The notes under the pieces were generated by a model. That model was not told the origin of the DNA, searched no databases, and saw only the letters and a program-made list of their open reading frames with translations. Source: Silene noctiflora (taxonomy: Eukaryota; Streptophyta; Magnoliopsida; Caryophyllales; Caryophyllaceae). From it: DNA of 64,000 nt. The position numbers were made by a program, and so were the translations under genes. The DNA lies in assembly GCA_009801015.1 (NCBI GenBank), contig VHZZ01000216.1, positions 13,185 through 77,184 of the forward strand, written 5' to 3'. Below, piece after piece: positions 38,448-50,700 of the stretch; the first letter of the stretch is position 1, and every line of letters starts with the position of its first letter.

Positions 38448-39698
38448 ATGAGAGTTTTGTTCTTCAAAATTTTACCTTCAAACTCACCAATTTCATTTGG
38501 TCCATTCAATTTATTCAATCAGAAACGATGGAAAAAACCCGCAAATACGGCACAAACCCGGTTAGAGAATCGAACCCGAGACCTCAAACTGGACTTGCTG
38601 AGTTCGCAACTCAGGAAGCTCAACATTGCATTCCACCTGTTCGACTTAATGTCTCAAAGAAGACGACAGTATGTTTCGATACAGATTATGTCTAGGTGGG
38701 TTAATGTGGTTGGACTTAATGTGAGGATGGGTGATTTTATCAATGGATACCCACATGTTTTCGAGGTTTTTAAGAACCCGGTGAGGAAGAATATGTGTTG
38801 TTCTATTAGGATAAAGATGCTTGATTTGATTGAGGAAGAGAAGGTTATTATGAGAGAAAGGGAGTTGGATAATGTTAGGATGTTGAAGAAGCTTTTCATG
38901 ATGTCGAAAGAGGGTACGCTACATTTACATGCTTTACGATTGGTTAGACGAGAGTTGGGGTTGCCAGGGGATTTTAGGGAGTCGATATTGAGGAAGTATT
39001 CGGAAGATTTTAGGTTTGTTGATATGGAGGTAGTGGCTTTAGTGCAAAGGGATGAGACTTTGGCATTTGCAGAGGTAGAGGTGTGGAGGGAAAAGGAGTA
39101 TAGGGAGAAGTGGTTGAGTGAGTTTGAGATCAAGTACGCATTCCCGATAAATTTCCCTACAGGGTACAAGATTGAGAAAGGGTTTAAAGAGAAACTGATG
39201 AATTGGCAGAGAATGTCCTATGTGAAGCCTTACGAAAAAGAGGGCACGAGGAGTCGTACTGATGCAGGAATTGTGCGTTTTGAGAAGAGAGTTTTGGGGG
39301 TTGTACACGAGATCCTAAGCTTGACAGTTGAGAAAATGTTGCCTGTTGAAAGATTTGTGCATTTCCGAAAGGACTTGGGTATTGAAGTGAATATGCGCGA
39401 ATTCTTGTTGAAGTACCCCGGAGTATTCTACATCTCTACAAAAGGAAACACTCAAAATGTTTTTCTTAGAGAAGCTTATAGCAAGGGTTGTTTGACTGAG
39501 CCCAATAAACTTTATACTGTTCGGAGGAAGATGCTGGACCTCATGTTACTCCGTCGTCGTAATACTCAAGATTTAAAGCCGCAAAAAGTTAAGAAGAAGG
39601 AGGAGGAAGGGGAACCAGATCTAGCAACTGATAAAGCCGTGGTAAGTAGAGGAGATGGAGATTGGATCATTCCACTTTTGGAGAAATCTGAGGATTAA
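38448..39698 (+). CDS. PORR-domain (WTF1-type) organelle RNA-binding protein
   Basis: One exon, 416 residues. The N-terminus (MRVLFFKILPSNSPISFGPF with Arg/Lys and few acids) looks like an organelle targeting peptide, probably mitochondrial. The PORR region covers about residues 40-370, with blocks VGLNVRMGDFINGYPHVFEV, TLHLHALRLVRRELGLP, ILRKYSEDFRFVDMEV, EIKYAFPINFPTGYKI and LRKDLGIE/FLLKYPGVFYISTKG-type sequence near the end. Proteins of this family bind organelle group II introns and promote their splicing; WTF9 of Arabidopsis acts in mitochondria, and this gene may be its relative, but I cannot fix the orthologue. A lysine/glutamate-rich tail follows. The start is the first ATG of the frame and provides the targeting peptide. 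Its stop lies 1.2 kb from the stop of the convergent sucrose synthase gene. Confidence 0.88.
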   Translation: MRVLFFKILPSNSPISFGPFNLFNQKRWKKPANTAQTRLENRTRDLKLDLLSSQLRKLNIAFHLFDLMSQRRRQYVSIQIMSRWVNVVGLNVRMGDFINGYPHVFEVFKNPVRKNMCCSIRIKMLDLIEEEKVIMRERELDNVRMLKKLFMMSKEGTLHLHALRLVRRELGLPGDFRESILRKYSEDFRFVDMEVVALVQRDETLAFAEVEVWREKEYREKWLSEFEIKYAFPINFPTGYKIEKGFKEKLMNWQRMSYVKPYEKEGTRSRTDAGIVRFEKRVLGVVHEILSLTVEKMLPVERFVHFRKDLGIEVNMREFLLKYPGVFYISTKGNTQNVFLREAYSKGCLTEPNKLYTVRRKMLDLMLLRRRNTQDLKPQKVKKKEEEGEPDLATDKAVVSRGDGDWIIPLLEKSED

Positions 39699-40906
39699 AC
39701 TTGGTAATACTTTAGATGAGTATCGAAGAGACGAAGACATCTTTCTACCAATGTTAAGTGATGTCTTGTCATGTTACGCATATTTTCTCATGGGGATGAT
39801 TTATATGATTCTCATCCTGTCGTGTTTCTGATGAAAACCTCTTGTACTTGTCTCTGATGTAGCTCTAAGGAATGTTTCAATTTTCTTAGTGCAGTTTGTG
39901 GAATATGTGCGAAATTATCACTTTCCATATATGGTGTTTTCATCTTCTGCATTTTACAGTATTAGCACTAAGCAATATAAATCACTAGGAGCAATGGCCT
40001 CCTAGGATTCTGAAGTCAGGCATGTAAATTTTGGATGATCTGGAATAGTTAGCAATTTTGGTCATGATTTTACCTACTAACTAGCTTCCATTAGCACCTT
40101 TGTTCCATATTTGAAATGTTCGATTGTTAATCTATAACTCTTACGTCTAATTCTCGTCCCTAACTGCTTTCACACCATGTGTGCATCTCTGCAGTATATA
40201 AGAAACACCTGGATATGATCAGGGTCTTCAAATGTTCAAGAAGACTGACAGTCTTTCATACAGTCTGTTGGATGTTGCTTTATGCCTTTGTCTGTTTGGT
40301 TTGGAAAAATGTTATTGTAGTAATGGAACTTGTGGCTCGGAATGTTGGAAGGTATGCCATTTCTCAAAACCACAGCTCTGAGTCTGTGACAATAACTTTA
40401 ACCAGAGCTATTGATAAAAAAATAAATAAAGCTCTGAGCCTGTGACAATGTTTTTTTTACCAGTCATTTCTTTAGGTATGGAAGGCTCTAACAATCTTCA
40501 GACTGGGGTGTGCGACCATCTTTGAAGTCTTTGTGCCCTTTCGTGTTAGTGATGACTATCTATTCTAAAAGGTACTCATGAACGGCTACATAAGCGAGCA
40601 TAACTTTCAGTGGTATAATCCATAAAATTGTGGCCTGTGGCTTGTGGGTCTGTCCTTCTCGAAGGAAATATTTTGAAATTTTTGTTTTTAGTTTGGGCAT
40701 AGGTCTCCGGTGGTTGCATAAGAAAAGTGATGAGTGTATTTGATATGTAACGTGTTGAACTTTTAGAATTACGGAGTACAATTTATACAATGTATATGCT
40801 TGATTACAATCTTTGAATGCACCAAAGTTAATGGACACATTCTAAGAACAATTACATTGATAAGTAGGATACATAAATGTATTTATGAAGCAAAGCCATT
40901 TGGCTG
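39699..40906. other. Convergent intergenic region (PORR gene and sucrose synthase)
   Basis: Both 3' ends face this 1.2 kb region. Two short near-repeats AGCTCTGAG..CTGTGACAAT occur at 40374-40394 and 40430-40447. No gene is supported; the open frame at 40179-40445 has no domain and probably belongs to a 3' UTR or is noise. Confidence 0.55.
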
Positions 40907-43900
40907 TTAATAAGTCGAGAAATGGGTCCAACTCAATAGCAGTAGGAGGAGAAGGATTATCAGTAGTTTCAGAGTGATATATACTGGTCCAGACTTTCTG
41001 GAAGAGGTGACCTTGTCAAAGTTTGTTGTTTGAGAAGTTAAGCTCCGAACCACCTACATGTCAAAGTAAGATTAATTATGTTACGAAAATTTGGAGTTCC
41101 TCGACATTATTTAGCCCATTCTAGATCAGTATACATGCATTTATTTACCTCCTGATCCTTGGTGGTTGACGCCTGGAGTTAAAAAAATAAGATAAAATTA
41201 GTCATTTTCAAGATACAGAAGATTTATGGGAATATGGGATGAAGTACACTATATGAGTGCTTCTTGTAGATCAGACACTAGACGGTTTATCGATGCCCTT
41301 CGCTTGGACATAGTTCTTAGAAGTAAAGATTTAGATTAGAGAAGTGTTACATCAAGTACAGTTTTATGGTCTAAAGACTCTCTTGTGCAAGTTTTGGGTA
41401 AGATATGGTGAGGTTCAGGATTGCAGGGTTTGTTCTTCACTTGAACTTTAAAAACTCCCCCCTGAACCTTTGAATCATCATCATATCATAACTTACGGTA
41501 GGACAACCTACCCAAAACTTTGCGTATTCTCTCTGTGACGATGTCCAGTTGCTGAACCAGTTATATTCTTATTGTGCATAAACAAAAGAGTATATGGAGA
41601 GGGAAAAAAAAGCATGCCTTTTCAAGGACTGCGGTCTTACTGTGATCTGTGGCACTGGCTTCGGTACTTCATAGATGGGAATTGGCACGGTCTTTGCCTG
41701 CAGCAGTTTCATACGAGTATTAAAGACCTTGCATAAATTTCCTTCTTTATTGATTTCATAGGACTTACTCAGCACATATAGGGGATACGTACCAACTTTC
41801 TAAATTCAAGATTGTAGAACATGTCGACATATCTTTGTTTTGCTTGTTTCTGGTCTTTGTTCAACAATTTCCAGAATGTATACATGCAACCCATATTCAA
41901 AACTTTATTTGCATAGATCTTCCATGTGTAACTGCAAAGTGAAACAAATATGGGACTGTTAAATAAAAACTCGTCGGTATAGAAGTAACAAAACTATGCT
42001 AATTTGGCGATGCATCTTGGATTCGGATGGAATATGGATGACAGTAATGTTATTTACGCTTTAACGTAGGAAAGGATTTTGTGATTTCTTGATTACCATT
42101 CATATATTCGCTGTAAACTGGCTTCTGAGATCGTATTCCAGTATTGGTCTTCATCCTTGCACTTCTGGAAAAAGTTAGCGATCTTGTTGCTCGACTCATC
42201 TCCATTGTGGGGGTCAATATGAAAGCCGGAGAGACCATCAACAATAATCTCAGCTGGGCCACCTTGATTTGTGGCAAAAGTGGGCAATCCACAGTTCATG
42301 GCTTCAATGACTGTGAGACCAAATGCTTCATATAAAGCTGGCTGCACGAATGCGCCTCGAGTATCAGCAATGCAACGGTATAACTCTCCATTTCTATATT
42401 TATCTGTCTGTGCAGCTATCCATCTAAACTGGCCCTTCAAATTGTACTTTTGTATTAACATGTGCATCTTTCTGATTTCAGCCATTTCTTCTCTATCTTT
42501 GGATTTTGAAGGATCAAAGAAGCCTGCCACAATTACAAGGTTGACAAGATTCCTCAGTCTTTCATTCTTGCCATACCACTCCGTTAGCCCTGTAATATTT
42601 TTTACAGTATCCAGCCTTGCCATAGAGAAAATGATTGGTTTCTTCTTGTCTTGCAGAAATCCACTGTTCAAAGATAACACACTCATTTTCCGATAATTTG
42701 ATATTTGAGTCTGAGAATATAGTGTTTGTGGCATGTATATTACGGAGTCATGATTACTTACATGTGTTCATCGTTATCAGTATCATTATAGAGCAACTCT
42801 TGTATGGTTGGATGAAATTGTGTGAATCTTTTTTGGGTTTCAGTGAAGGGGAAGTAGACAGTTTGGTCAGCACCAGGGGCAGCTATGTTGAATTTAGGAT
42901 CAAAGACATTGATGCCTGAAACTACCCTGTATAACCCAGGAAGAGTGTACGCTGCATGGCTTTCGTACTGGCCAGGTCTATCTTTGCTGCAAACAGGTAA
43001 CTCCCACATTAGTTTTGCCGGTTAGCCTTTTCTTACCCGAAGAATGTTCAAACTGGTAGAAATTTTATATATAACTTATGTGTGGAGATTCAAGAATAGT
43101 TTAAAAATTTGTTTTGTTTCATGTTCTTAAAAGTGATTGGTTCATCTTGTATTCTATGTTACTCCAACTCTTAATCTTGCCTAGCCTACTTGTATTAGAC
43201 ATCCGACACTCTGAGATGACTATGCCACTTGGACACTTCAGGACTTCATTTTATCAAACCAAAGCACGAGTTTTTCAAAAAATAGCGGAGTTTGAGACTT
43301 AGACAATCACCCCGTGCCACATACTTCTAAATCGTATCTAAAAGGACCTAATGAGCAAAATATCTAATTTCTAACCTTCCTGCAATTTCTTGATAAGTGC
43401 TTGTGATGACAAAATCTGCCGAGTTCATTGCAATTATATCTGCTGTGAACTGACATGAAAAATGATATTTGGGGTCTTTTTCCCTCCAGCTGACATCTGA
43501 ATCTTCATACTTGGTCTTCTCCAAGGCATGTGCTATGGTGGCCTATTTAAATACGGAACAGTTAGCACTTTGAATTGAGATATGTTTCACCTTACTGTGT
43601 TTGTAAACATGATGTAAACAAGTAACAACACATACCAGAGTCACCCCAAGTTTTTTCGCCATGAGCGATGCTACTAGGTTTCCGTCTGTGTAATTTCCAA
43701 TGATGAGATCAGGCTTTCCTTCCATAAGTTCTAGGATCTTGGCTGTGGCATCCTGATGTCATATAAAAACAATATTATCATTATGTCAAGTTGATTAATA
43801 TTTAATGCAAAACATCTACTAAATCAGGTGATCCAATCAAATGGAATGAAGAAAATACTTGCCTGAGTGAACCTCTCTAGATATGGATATATGTCAAAAC

Positions 43901-46146
43901 GCGAGACCCATTGGCGGAGAATCCCATTTTCTGTCTTAAAAGGAACCCGGAGAATGTGAGAGTGCTTTGTGCCCTCAATTGTTTCCAGTTCCTGATTGCA
44001 CTTGGTTCCTTGTGCGTCTGGTATTAATCTTGTTACCTATGTTGAAGAAACAAATCAGCTTTACTTCATGTTGAGACTATGCCTTTGCGACAAGGATGAT
44101 ATTGTGTCGATGCTTAGCTGGTAAAATCATTACACCTTAACAATAAACATGGTATTGTGGTAGTACTAGACTGTTACTAACTAGCTTAGCTGCAAAATCA
44201 CTGAAATGTGGTACTCATGATCTGGTTTCAAACCTCCCTCAGCTTCAAAATCACCCTTGTGGCTCCCTTAACATCAAACAATAAAACAAAGATGATATTG
44301 TGACATATTCTTCTCACCACTAGAATCTGAGGCTTTACGTTGAGCCCTTGGTTCCTTATTCTGATAAGCAGTTCCTCCTCCATTGCTCTGACTTGATCCA
44401 GAATGTAAACCACCTGTGAGTAGCATATAAACCGTATTTAATCGTAGATTTCATGTTTATTTTGCAGGCTGCTATTGCTTCGGAGATCATACCTGGCCTC
44501 CTGTGTCTGGCAAGCCTAGGACATTTGCTTGTCCGAAGTAGCCATGAACTGAGAATATTACAATGTTGAAAACTGTTGGGAGCCTGCCGAAGAACGTCTC
44601 TACATTCAGGGGATCAGGTGCTTGGAGTACCTCCGAGAGTGATCTCATTGTCTCTTTGACTCTTGCTGCAGTATTTCCCCACCCTTTCTCAAAACCCCAC
44701 TCCTTAAACCTGGAAAAATATTAGGATCACAATATTTTTATCTTTTCAATGGCATGTATAATGAGATGGTCTCACTTTTAAATAGCTCGGAAAGTCATTG
44801 AGAAGTGATACACATGACCAAAATTCGAAACTTGTCAGCATCAAATAGCCCTTGTGGGTTGTGGCTCCATTTACACCTTAATGCTATGGTTAGACGCATT
44901 GGCGTTGTTACAAAAGGGTGAGATTTTAAGATGAAAGGCTGCTATAAGATCTAAAACCCCGCATATTTTTCAAGTTTTACCGTGATGTCAGATTCTTAGG
45001 TGTCATTACTTTCAAGATTTTCAGGGCCTGCGGAAGATCATATACTGAGATTAATGTGACATACCTCAGCTCAAAGTTCTGAAATGGTGTTTCTGGAGGA
45101 AGCGACGAAACAAACACGTCAGCCACTACCAATGCCGCCTGAAGCTTTGCTGGTGTATTCAGTGTCTCGTTGATCATAAGTTTCTGCAAATTTCAAGCTC
45201 AGTATTTTGGCTGTGAGGTAAAAATGCTGTTCCATATGCTTTTACAATTTACTGCTTACATCGTCAAGGTGCTGCAGTGATAATAGGTGCTCTACTAGAG
45301 GTTTTGCAGCCTCCTTTTCTGACCAAAGTTCTGAACATAAAAACTTTGAAACAAAATTCATCCCTTTTCCTATTGACGATGAGAGTGTAAGGCGCGGGGT
45401 TGAGTACTCGAGTGCCCCAAAGTCCACTTCTAGCGCATTGTCATCCTTGGCCCTGAAATGTTCAAGAGTGGTTTTCTTTACATTTTTGTTTCAAGCATAA
45501 CTGGGTTTTTGACGCAAACTTACACGGAGTATATAACACAAAAACCCATATGAGAGTATTTTACTCATTAACCCTATAATTGGATACGGGATACATAGGC
45601 GTTTGAGTTGATCTCATTTGTGAGGTCGTCTCATGCAAGACTCGTTGTATAAAATAACTGTGTTGACATACCATTTCTCATCGTATATGCTCTCCTTAAG
45701 TTTCAGGTACTCTGTAGCATTAATGCCTTCAACTGTAAGATCATTTGCATTGACTTTGACGTATTCCCAGTATCCGGGGCTTGGTCTGACTGCAAAGGCC
45801 ATATGGGGTGGAATGACAGCCGCCTCCTGTACAATTTCAGACAACCCAAGTTTCAAGTGTTAGTCTTAATGATGCAGCGGCTCCGCTTCTTAAAAGAAGA
45901 AATAAAAAAAACCTGAGTAGAGCACAAAATGTAGCCAAGGGTGCCTTCCAAGACTTGAGATCTTTCAGCCTGGTCATCAATAGATTTCTCGAGCTCATCC
46001 ATGAGATGATGAAGCTTCATTAACCGTTTTCCCTGCTGTAAGTACCGTGAAAAACACTTCTTCATAAGGTACCGTCTCTCTCTCAGTGCTTCAGGCATGT
46101 TATCTGCGATTGAGTCTGATTTCAACAACCTGGGTGAGGCAGCCAT
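40907..46146 (-). CDS. Sucrose synthase, class III (SUS5/6/7-like) with a hydrophobic C-terminal tail
   Basis: Fifteen exons, minus strand (46146-45913, 45826-45672, 45452-45260, 45183-45065, 44709-44493, 44413-44318, 44036-43863, 43752-43636, 43542-43376, 42986-42762, 42663-42097, 41931-41793, 41697-41641, 41172-41149, 41053-40907), give 876 residues in one frame. The enzyme converts sucrose plus UDP to UDP-glucose and fructose. Visible are the N-terminal regulatory part ([19 protein letters not shown], with a candidate phosphoserine), [20 protein letters not shown], the GT-B glycosyltransferase domain with [26 protein letters not shown], and the E-x7-E motif EAFGLTVIE near 678-686. The sequence is closest in memory to Arabidopsis SUS6. 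The last exon ends in [14 protein letters not shown] (about 857-870), a probable membrane segment. Intron 7 has a GC donor. Class III members have been linked to sieve-plate callose supply. Confidence 0.95.
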
Positions 46147-47745
46147 ACTTCTGTTATTAAGATGGTTTGTATTTTTCGAAATTGTCTATGTTTGTGATGA
46201 ATTGAGACATTCGCGCCGGGGTATATATATGAATTAAAGAAAGCAGAAAAAATTGTTGGAAGGTACATTGTAAGATGTTTGGTATACATTAAGGGCATTG
46301 CATATTCCTTAATATTGGAATTCAGGAAGGAATATATTGCAGGAGGGAGATACTATATTTGATACTGTACAACAAATGTTATTGCACCTTTCCTCTTATT
46401 CCTTGCCTGCACAACACAAATTCTATGAAGACGGTCACTATCCGTCACAAGCTGAAGACGGATAGTGCCCCTCTCACAATATACAAGTGGCACTATCGGA
46501 TGCTCCATTTATCCCCAAATAGAAGGTAGCAAACTTAATTTATTTTACGTTAACAATTGCATTGGTAGGTGTTATTGCTTGCGACCGTGGTATAGTATAG
46601 AGCTGACAAGTCTAACCCGACCCGAACCCGAGAATATTGAAATCCGAAAACGACCTGACCTGACCCGATGACGACCTGTAACACGACATGACCCGACCCG
46701 ATATTGAATTGACTCGATACTGACCCGATTAAATTGATGACCCGACAATTATTAAGCTCAATATTGATCAAAATGAAAGTGACTAGAATTTAGATTGATA
46801 TGTTTGACTTAATAATGAAATAACTAAACCGAATAATGGTTAAAAACTAAATTTAATGGTAAAAAATTGAAGTAATGTGATAAAGTAATGGACCCGATAA
46901 TGACCTGACCTAACTTGATACATCATTTGACCCGAAATAACCCGACCCGATAACAACTCGAACCCGCCCCGGCTGACCCGATTGCCACCTCTCTATAGTA
47001 TGACACTATGTGACGGATAAAAGTGAACATTCTATGGTAAGCAAGTGACTACTTTTAAAAAGTGATTGTCTTATAAAATTAAAAAGTAGTAATTTTGTTA
47101 TGTGATCGCATCATACGACAGTCTTATACAGAATAGTATAATTTGTGTTGCATTGGCCCGAGTTTAATAGTTTAGTTTGTGTTAAAAGCGGGTGATGAAT
47201 ATTCACGCATGAAAATTTCATGCTAAGGTAGAAAATGCACTCGTCGCATCGGTTACGATACTTTTAAAGTTTCGAGTTTACTTAATTACGGAGTATAAAT
47301 TTCTCATTGTATAATGTCGGGTAATACTATAAAACATTTAAAAAGAAAAAATTTAATTACGAGTTGATGTACTTCATTCACATCTAACCCAACACCCTGA
47401 TTACCTAAATTATAACCCGAATTCAAAACCGCTAACAAATTTAGAGTCAAAACCCGTCCGAATTATAACCCACTAAACTTGCAACATTGCTCATGTTTCG
47501 TGCCATCCCAGACACTCCAGCGCCCGCAATACATCGCAAATTTTCATATAAGACGGTTTTATACACGAATATTGTAAAACGGGTCTACTTTACGTAATAT
47601 TAATGTAAAACCGTTTTACGAGACATCAATATTGGTGTTGGGGTGTGATTTCTTTTCTAACGAATTTTAATTTTCTTGCGTTCCTTTAATTTTGCACATT
47701 TAATTTTCTCTTTCTTCACGAAATTGTCAGATAGATCAACAAAAA
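46147..47745. promoter_or_regulatory. Divergent intergenic region between sucrose synthase and ALIS genes
   Basis: 1.6 kb shared upstream region. On the minus strand a TATATATA box lies at 46221-46230, about 75 bases upstream of the sucrose synthase ATG. The middle is occupied by a TGACCCGA element. Around 46430-46500 and 47010-47110 are GACGGATAGTG/GTGACGGATA motifs that look like a small MITE split by that element. At 47540-47625 AAGACGGTTTTATAC and its inverted partner GTAAAACCGTTTTACG form a foldback. Confidence 0.5.
46598..46995 (+). mobile_element. TGACCCGA-rich element in the divergent promoter region
   Basis: Starts TAGAGCTGACAAGTCTAACC and ends GATTGCCACCTCTCTA, with degenerate GACCCGA words at both ends and an AT-rich middle. 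More diverged than the copies at 27597 and 9700, and the core is hard to follow. Confidence 0.6.
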
Positions 47746-50700
47746 ATGGGATCATCATCCAAAAAACCCTCTAAAAAGCCCAAATGTACGTTTATTCTTT
47801 AACAATTTTCAATCTTTCTTGCATTTCTTTATTTATATTTATTCATTTCTGTATTTAATTTAATTTAATTTAATTATTATATTAATGCTGGTTTCAATGT
47901 TCTGGGTTATGTTTATTTAAATTGTTTGATATGTTCTACAAAATTGCATGTTGATTTCTTGTTATATTGGTATATAATTGCATTGTGAAGACATGAATTT
48001 GAATTTTTTTTTTTTTTATAGTTTCTGGGGTTTTAGGATTATAAAAAGGGAATTATTTTACTTTAAATTGAGAAAGATTGGATTTTTATAGATTGGAATA
48101 TAGGGGAAATTTTGGAATTTTGTGTCATTGGTTCGGGTTACGAAACCCTTTTAGTTAGAGTGGGTAGAAGTTTAAGCATTGGCTATTTGGCTTTAAGTGA
48201 CTCGAGCAACTTTACCAGTTAAGCTAGCCGATATGTTCTCTTACGGAATTGACGAAATAAGCTAGTTGTTTTTGGGAGTAGAGATAGTAGGGTTTAGGGA
48301 GGTGTCAATCACTGTCAAGTATAGAGCTACTTAGTCAGTAGCGGATCCAGAATAGTTTCATGTGGGACCAAAAGAAACTGGAACAATTTTAAAGTTTTTT
48401 AATTTGTAATATGCCTTTGTTGTATTTTTTTCGCCATGAAAGGTGTCGTGGGTGGCAGTTGCCAGTGCTGTATTCGCCACTGTATGTGATGTACTGATGT
48501 CGTGGCCATGTCTTTGGCCGTAAATAATCGCAATGACCCTTCTGTAGAATGATTTTTTTTCTTTTGCTTTTGGTGATGCTTGTACTTGCGTACAATGACG
48601 TGGTAATAGTAGGTGGAATTAGGTAATGAGTGGAATTAGGGATAGAATTGGATACATCTGTGATGTTAGTGGATTCTTTAAGGTCATGTTTGGTCGGTGT
48701 CCTCTCAAATGCAATTCAGTGTGATCCCATATATAGGATATGAAGGTGAAAATGAGGAAATAAGAGAAGTGTGAAATGTTGGGGGAGTGCAATCGAATTT
48801 CATGCAATGGGGTTTACATTGGTTGAAGTTGGGAACTTTTTTATTAATCAAGTGATGTAATCAATTAAACTCCTCGACCTGTGATTCCATTACCTTTTCA
48901 TGTAAGAACTTGTATTAGACATAGCCTAAGAGCTTATATTACTCGTTCGTGGAGTGGTGTAACAGCCTATATTTGATACCATAATTAGGAATTGTGTAAC
49001 ATTACGCATGTGCCACCATGCATCATGCTTGCACCTTCCTCTTCAGTTATGGATAGCTTTGATTTCCATTTCCACATGCACCTAAGTTTGGAGAATTGCT
49101 ACTTCGCAACGTAAGAAGCCCAAATGCGTTAGCATTGTTTTATTCCATTTTCCATCATACCCCGTGTGTCCTGGTCAATTGTTTGCCTATTTCAATTGGG
49201 ATATCTACTGTCTCACTTCTGAGGTGATACATTTATTTCGAAGAAAAACTATACAACAACCTAGTTCCAAAGATTATATTTTTTAGAAATTGAATTCAGG
49301 GGTCAATGAGGCCAGAACCTTTGCTTACTTTTTTTACTGGCACATTAGACTGATATGAAGCGATCTCTCGGCCAGCTCCTAACTGCTCAGGGTTCTGCAT
49401 AAGCTTTTTTCATGTTATGTTTCTGAATGGGAGTATCAAGTATGTTTGCTTCTCTAAAGTAAGTGAATCTTTGCATTTTTTATGTTGAGTCACTAGGTAA
49501 TGTCTAATGTTCATGTGCTAACCTAAGAAAAAATGTTCTCATGAGATGAAAGAGATATTCCCTCGGTTTCAGAAATACCTTCCGCTTTTGTATTTATATG
49601 AGAGTTGAGTGGTACTATTAGTCATTAGAAATCTCAGTACTTGTGTTCTTTTGAATTTTTTTCATTCTTTTAGGACAATATGTACTCCGTATATTGTTGG
49701 GTTATAATGCTACCCACCTACAATAGGTGGGTTAACTCCTTATATTGTTATTTAAGCAGATAAAGAACAAAAATACAAGTATTTCTATACGACCTCTAAA
49801 CTCACACTGTATCGAATGTCAAAAGGTATATCTGAAACAGAAGGTGTATTTATCACCGTCTTTTGAAAGTAGTATTTGCTGATTTGTAGCTTTCACTTCT
49901 ACAATTGTTACTTGTTTGAGTCTTATTTTCTGTAATATATGTAACATATTCTGAAATGTGGCTGTGTAGGAATATCTGTTATGTTGTTGAGGATATAGTC
50001 TGATAATTTCAATGTCTTTGCTGCAGATTCTAGGTTCACTCAGCAAGAGCTTCCTGCTTGCAAACCAATTTTGACACCAGCATGGGTACAGTATTACTTA
50101 TCCGTCTAATTATTTCTCTTTAATTTGTCTGATTCCTTCAGTTAGACAACATGACTCAAATCGAAAAGTTAACATTTTATCTAGTGATAACATAATCTGT
50201 TTCCATTTTATCAGGTTATTACGGTGTTTGTTGCTGTTGGAATTGTCTTCATTCCTCTTGGCCTGATTTCGTTGTCTGCATCAGATCGTGTAATTTACTT
50301 AAAAGTCTTCTAAGAGTATGTTTTCTAAATCAGACTAATGAAAGATTATGCTGCACGATAATGAACTTTCTCCTGATGCATAGGTTGTCGAGGTTCTCCG
50401 CGATTACCATGAAGATTGTGTTCCTACATCTTATAAAAAAGATATGATTGGATATATCCAGAGTGTCGACATTAACAAAACATGCTCAATAAACATGACT
50501 GTAAGTCTTATTTCTTGATCAGAATGATTGTACCTACTGACATGCCTCCCTAATTCAGAATTCTTGTTCTATCTTATGTTCTCGAGAGTTATCAGTTTCC
50601 TGTGTTATTAAGTTTTGGAAAAGGTTATTGTTTGGACTTTGTAGCACAGAAATAAAAGGTGTTCAAACAACTCAAATTTTGTTTTGTTAGCTGATTCCGC

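Noticed and set aside
40179-40445. 88-codon open frame between the PORR and sucrose synthase genes
   Set aside because: No recognised domain and no conserved splice context; most likely 3' UTR sequence.
41569-41640. Reading sucrose synthase exon 13 through to an in-frame end near 41569
   Set aside because: A good GTAAGA donor follows ATCACA at 41641, and using it keeps frame through two further exons to a natural stop. Read-through stays possible and is listed as a test.
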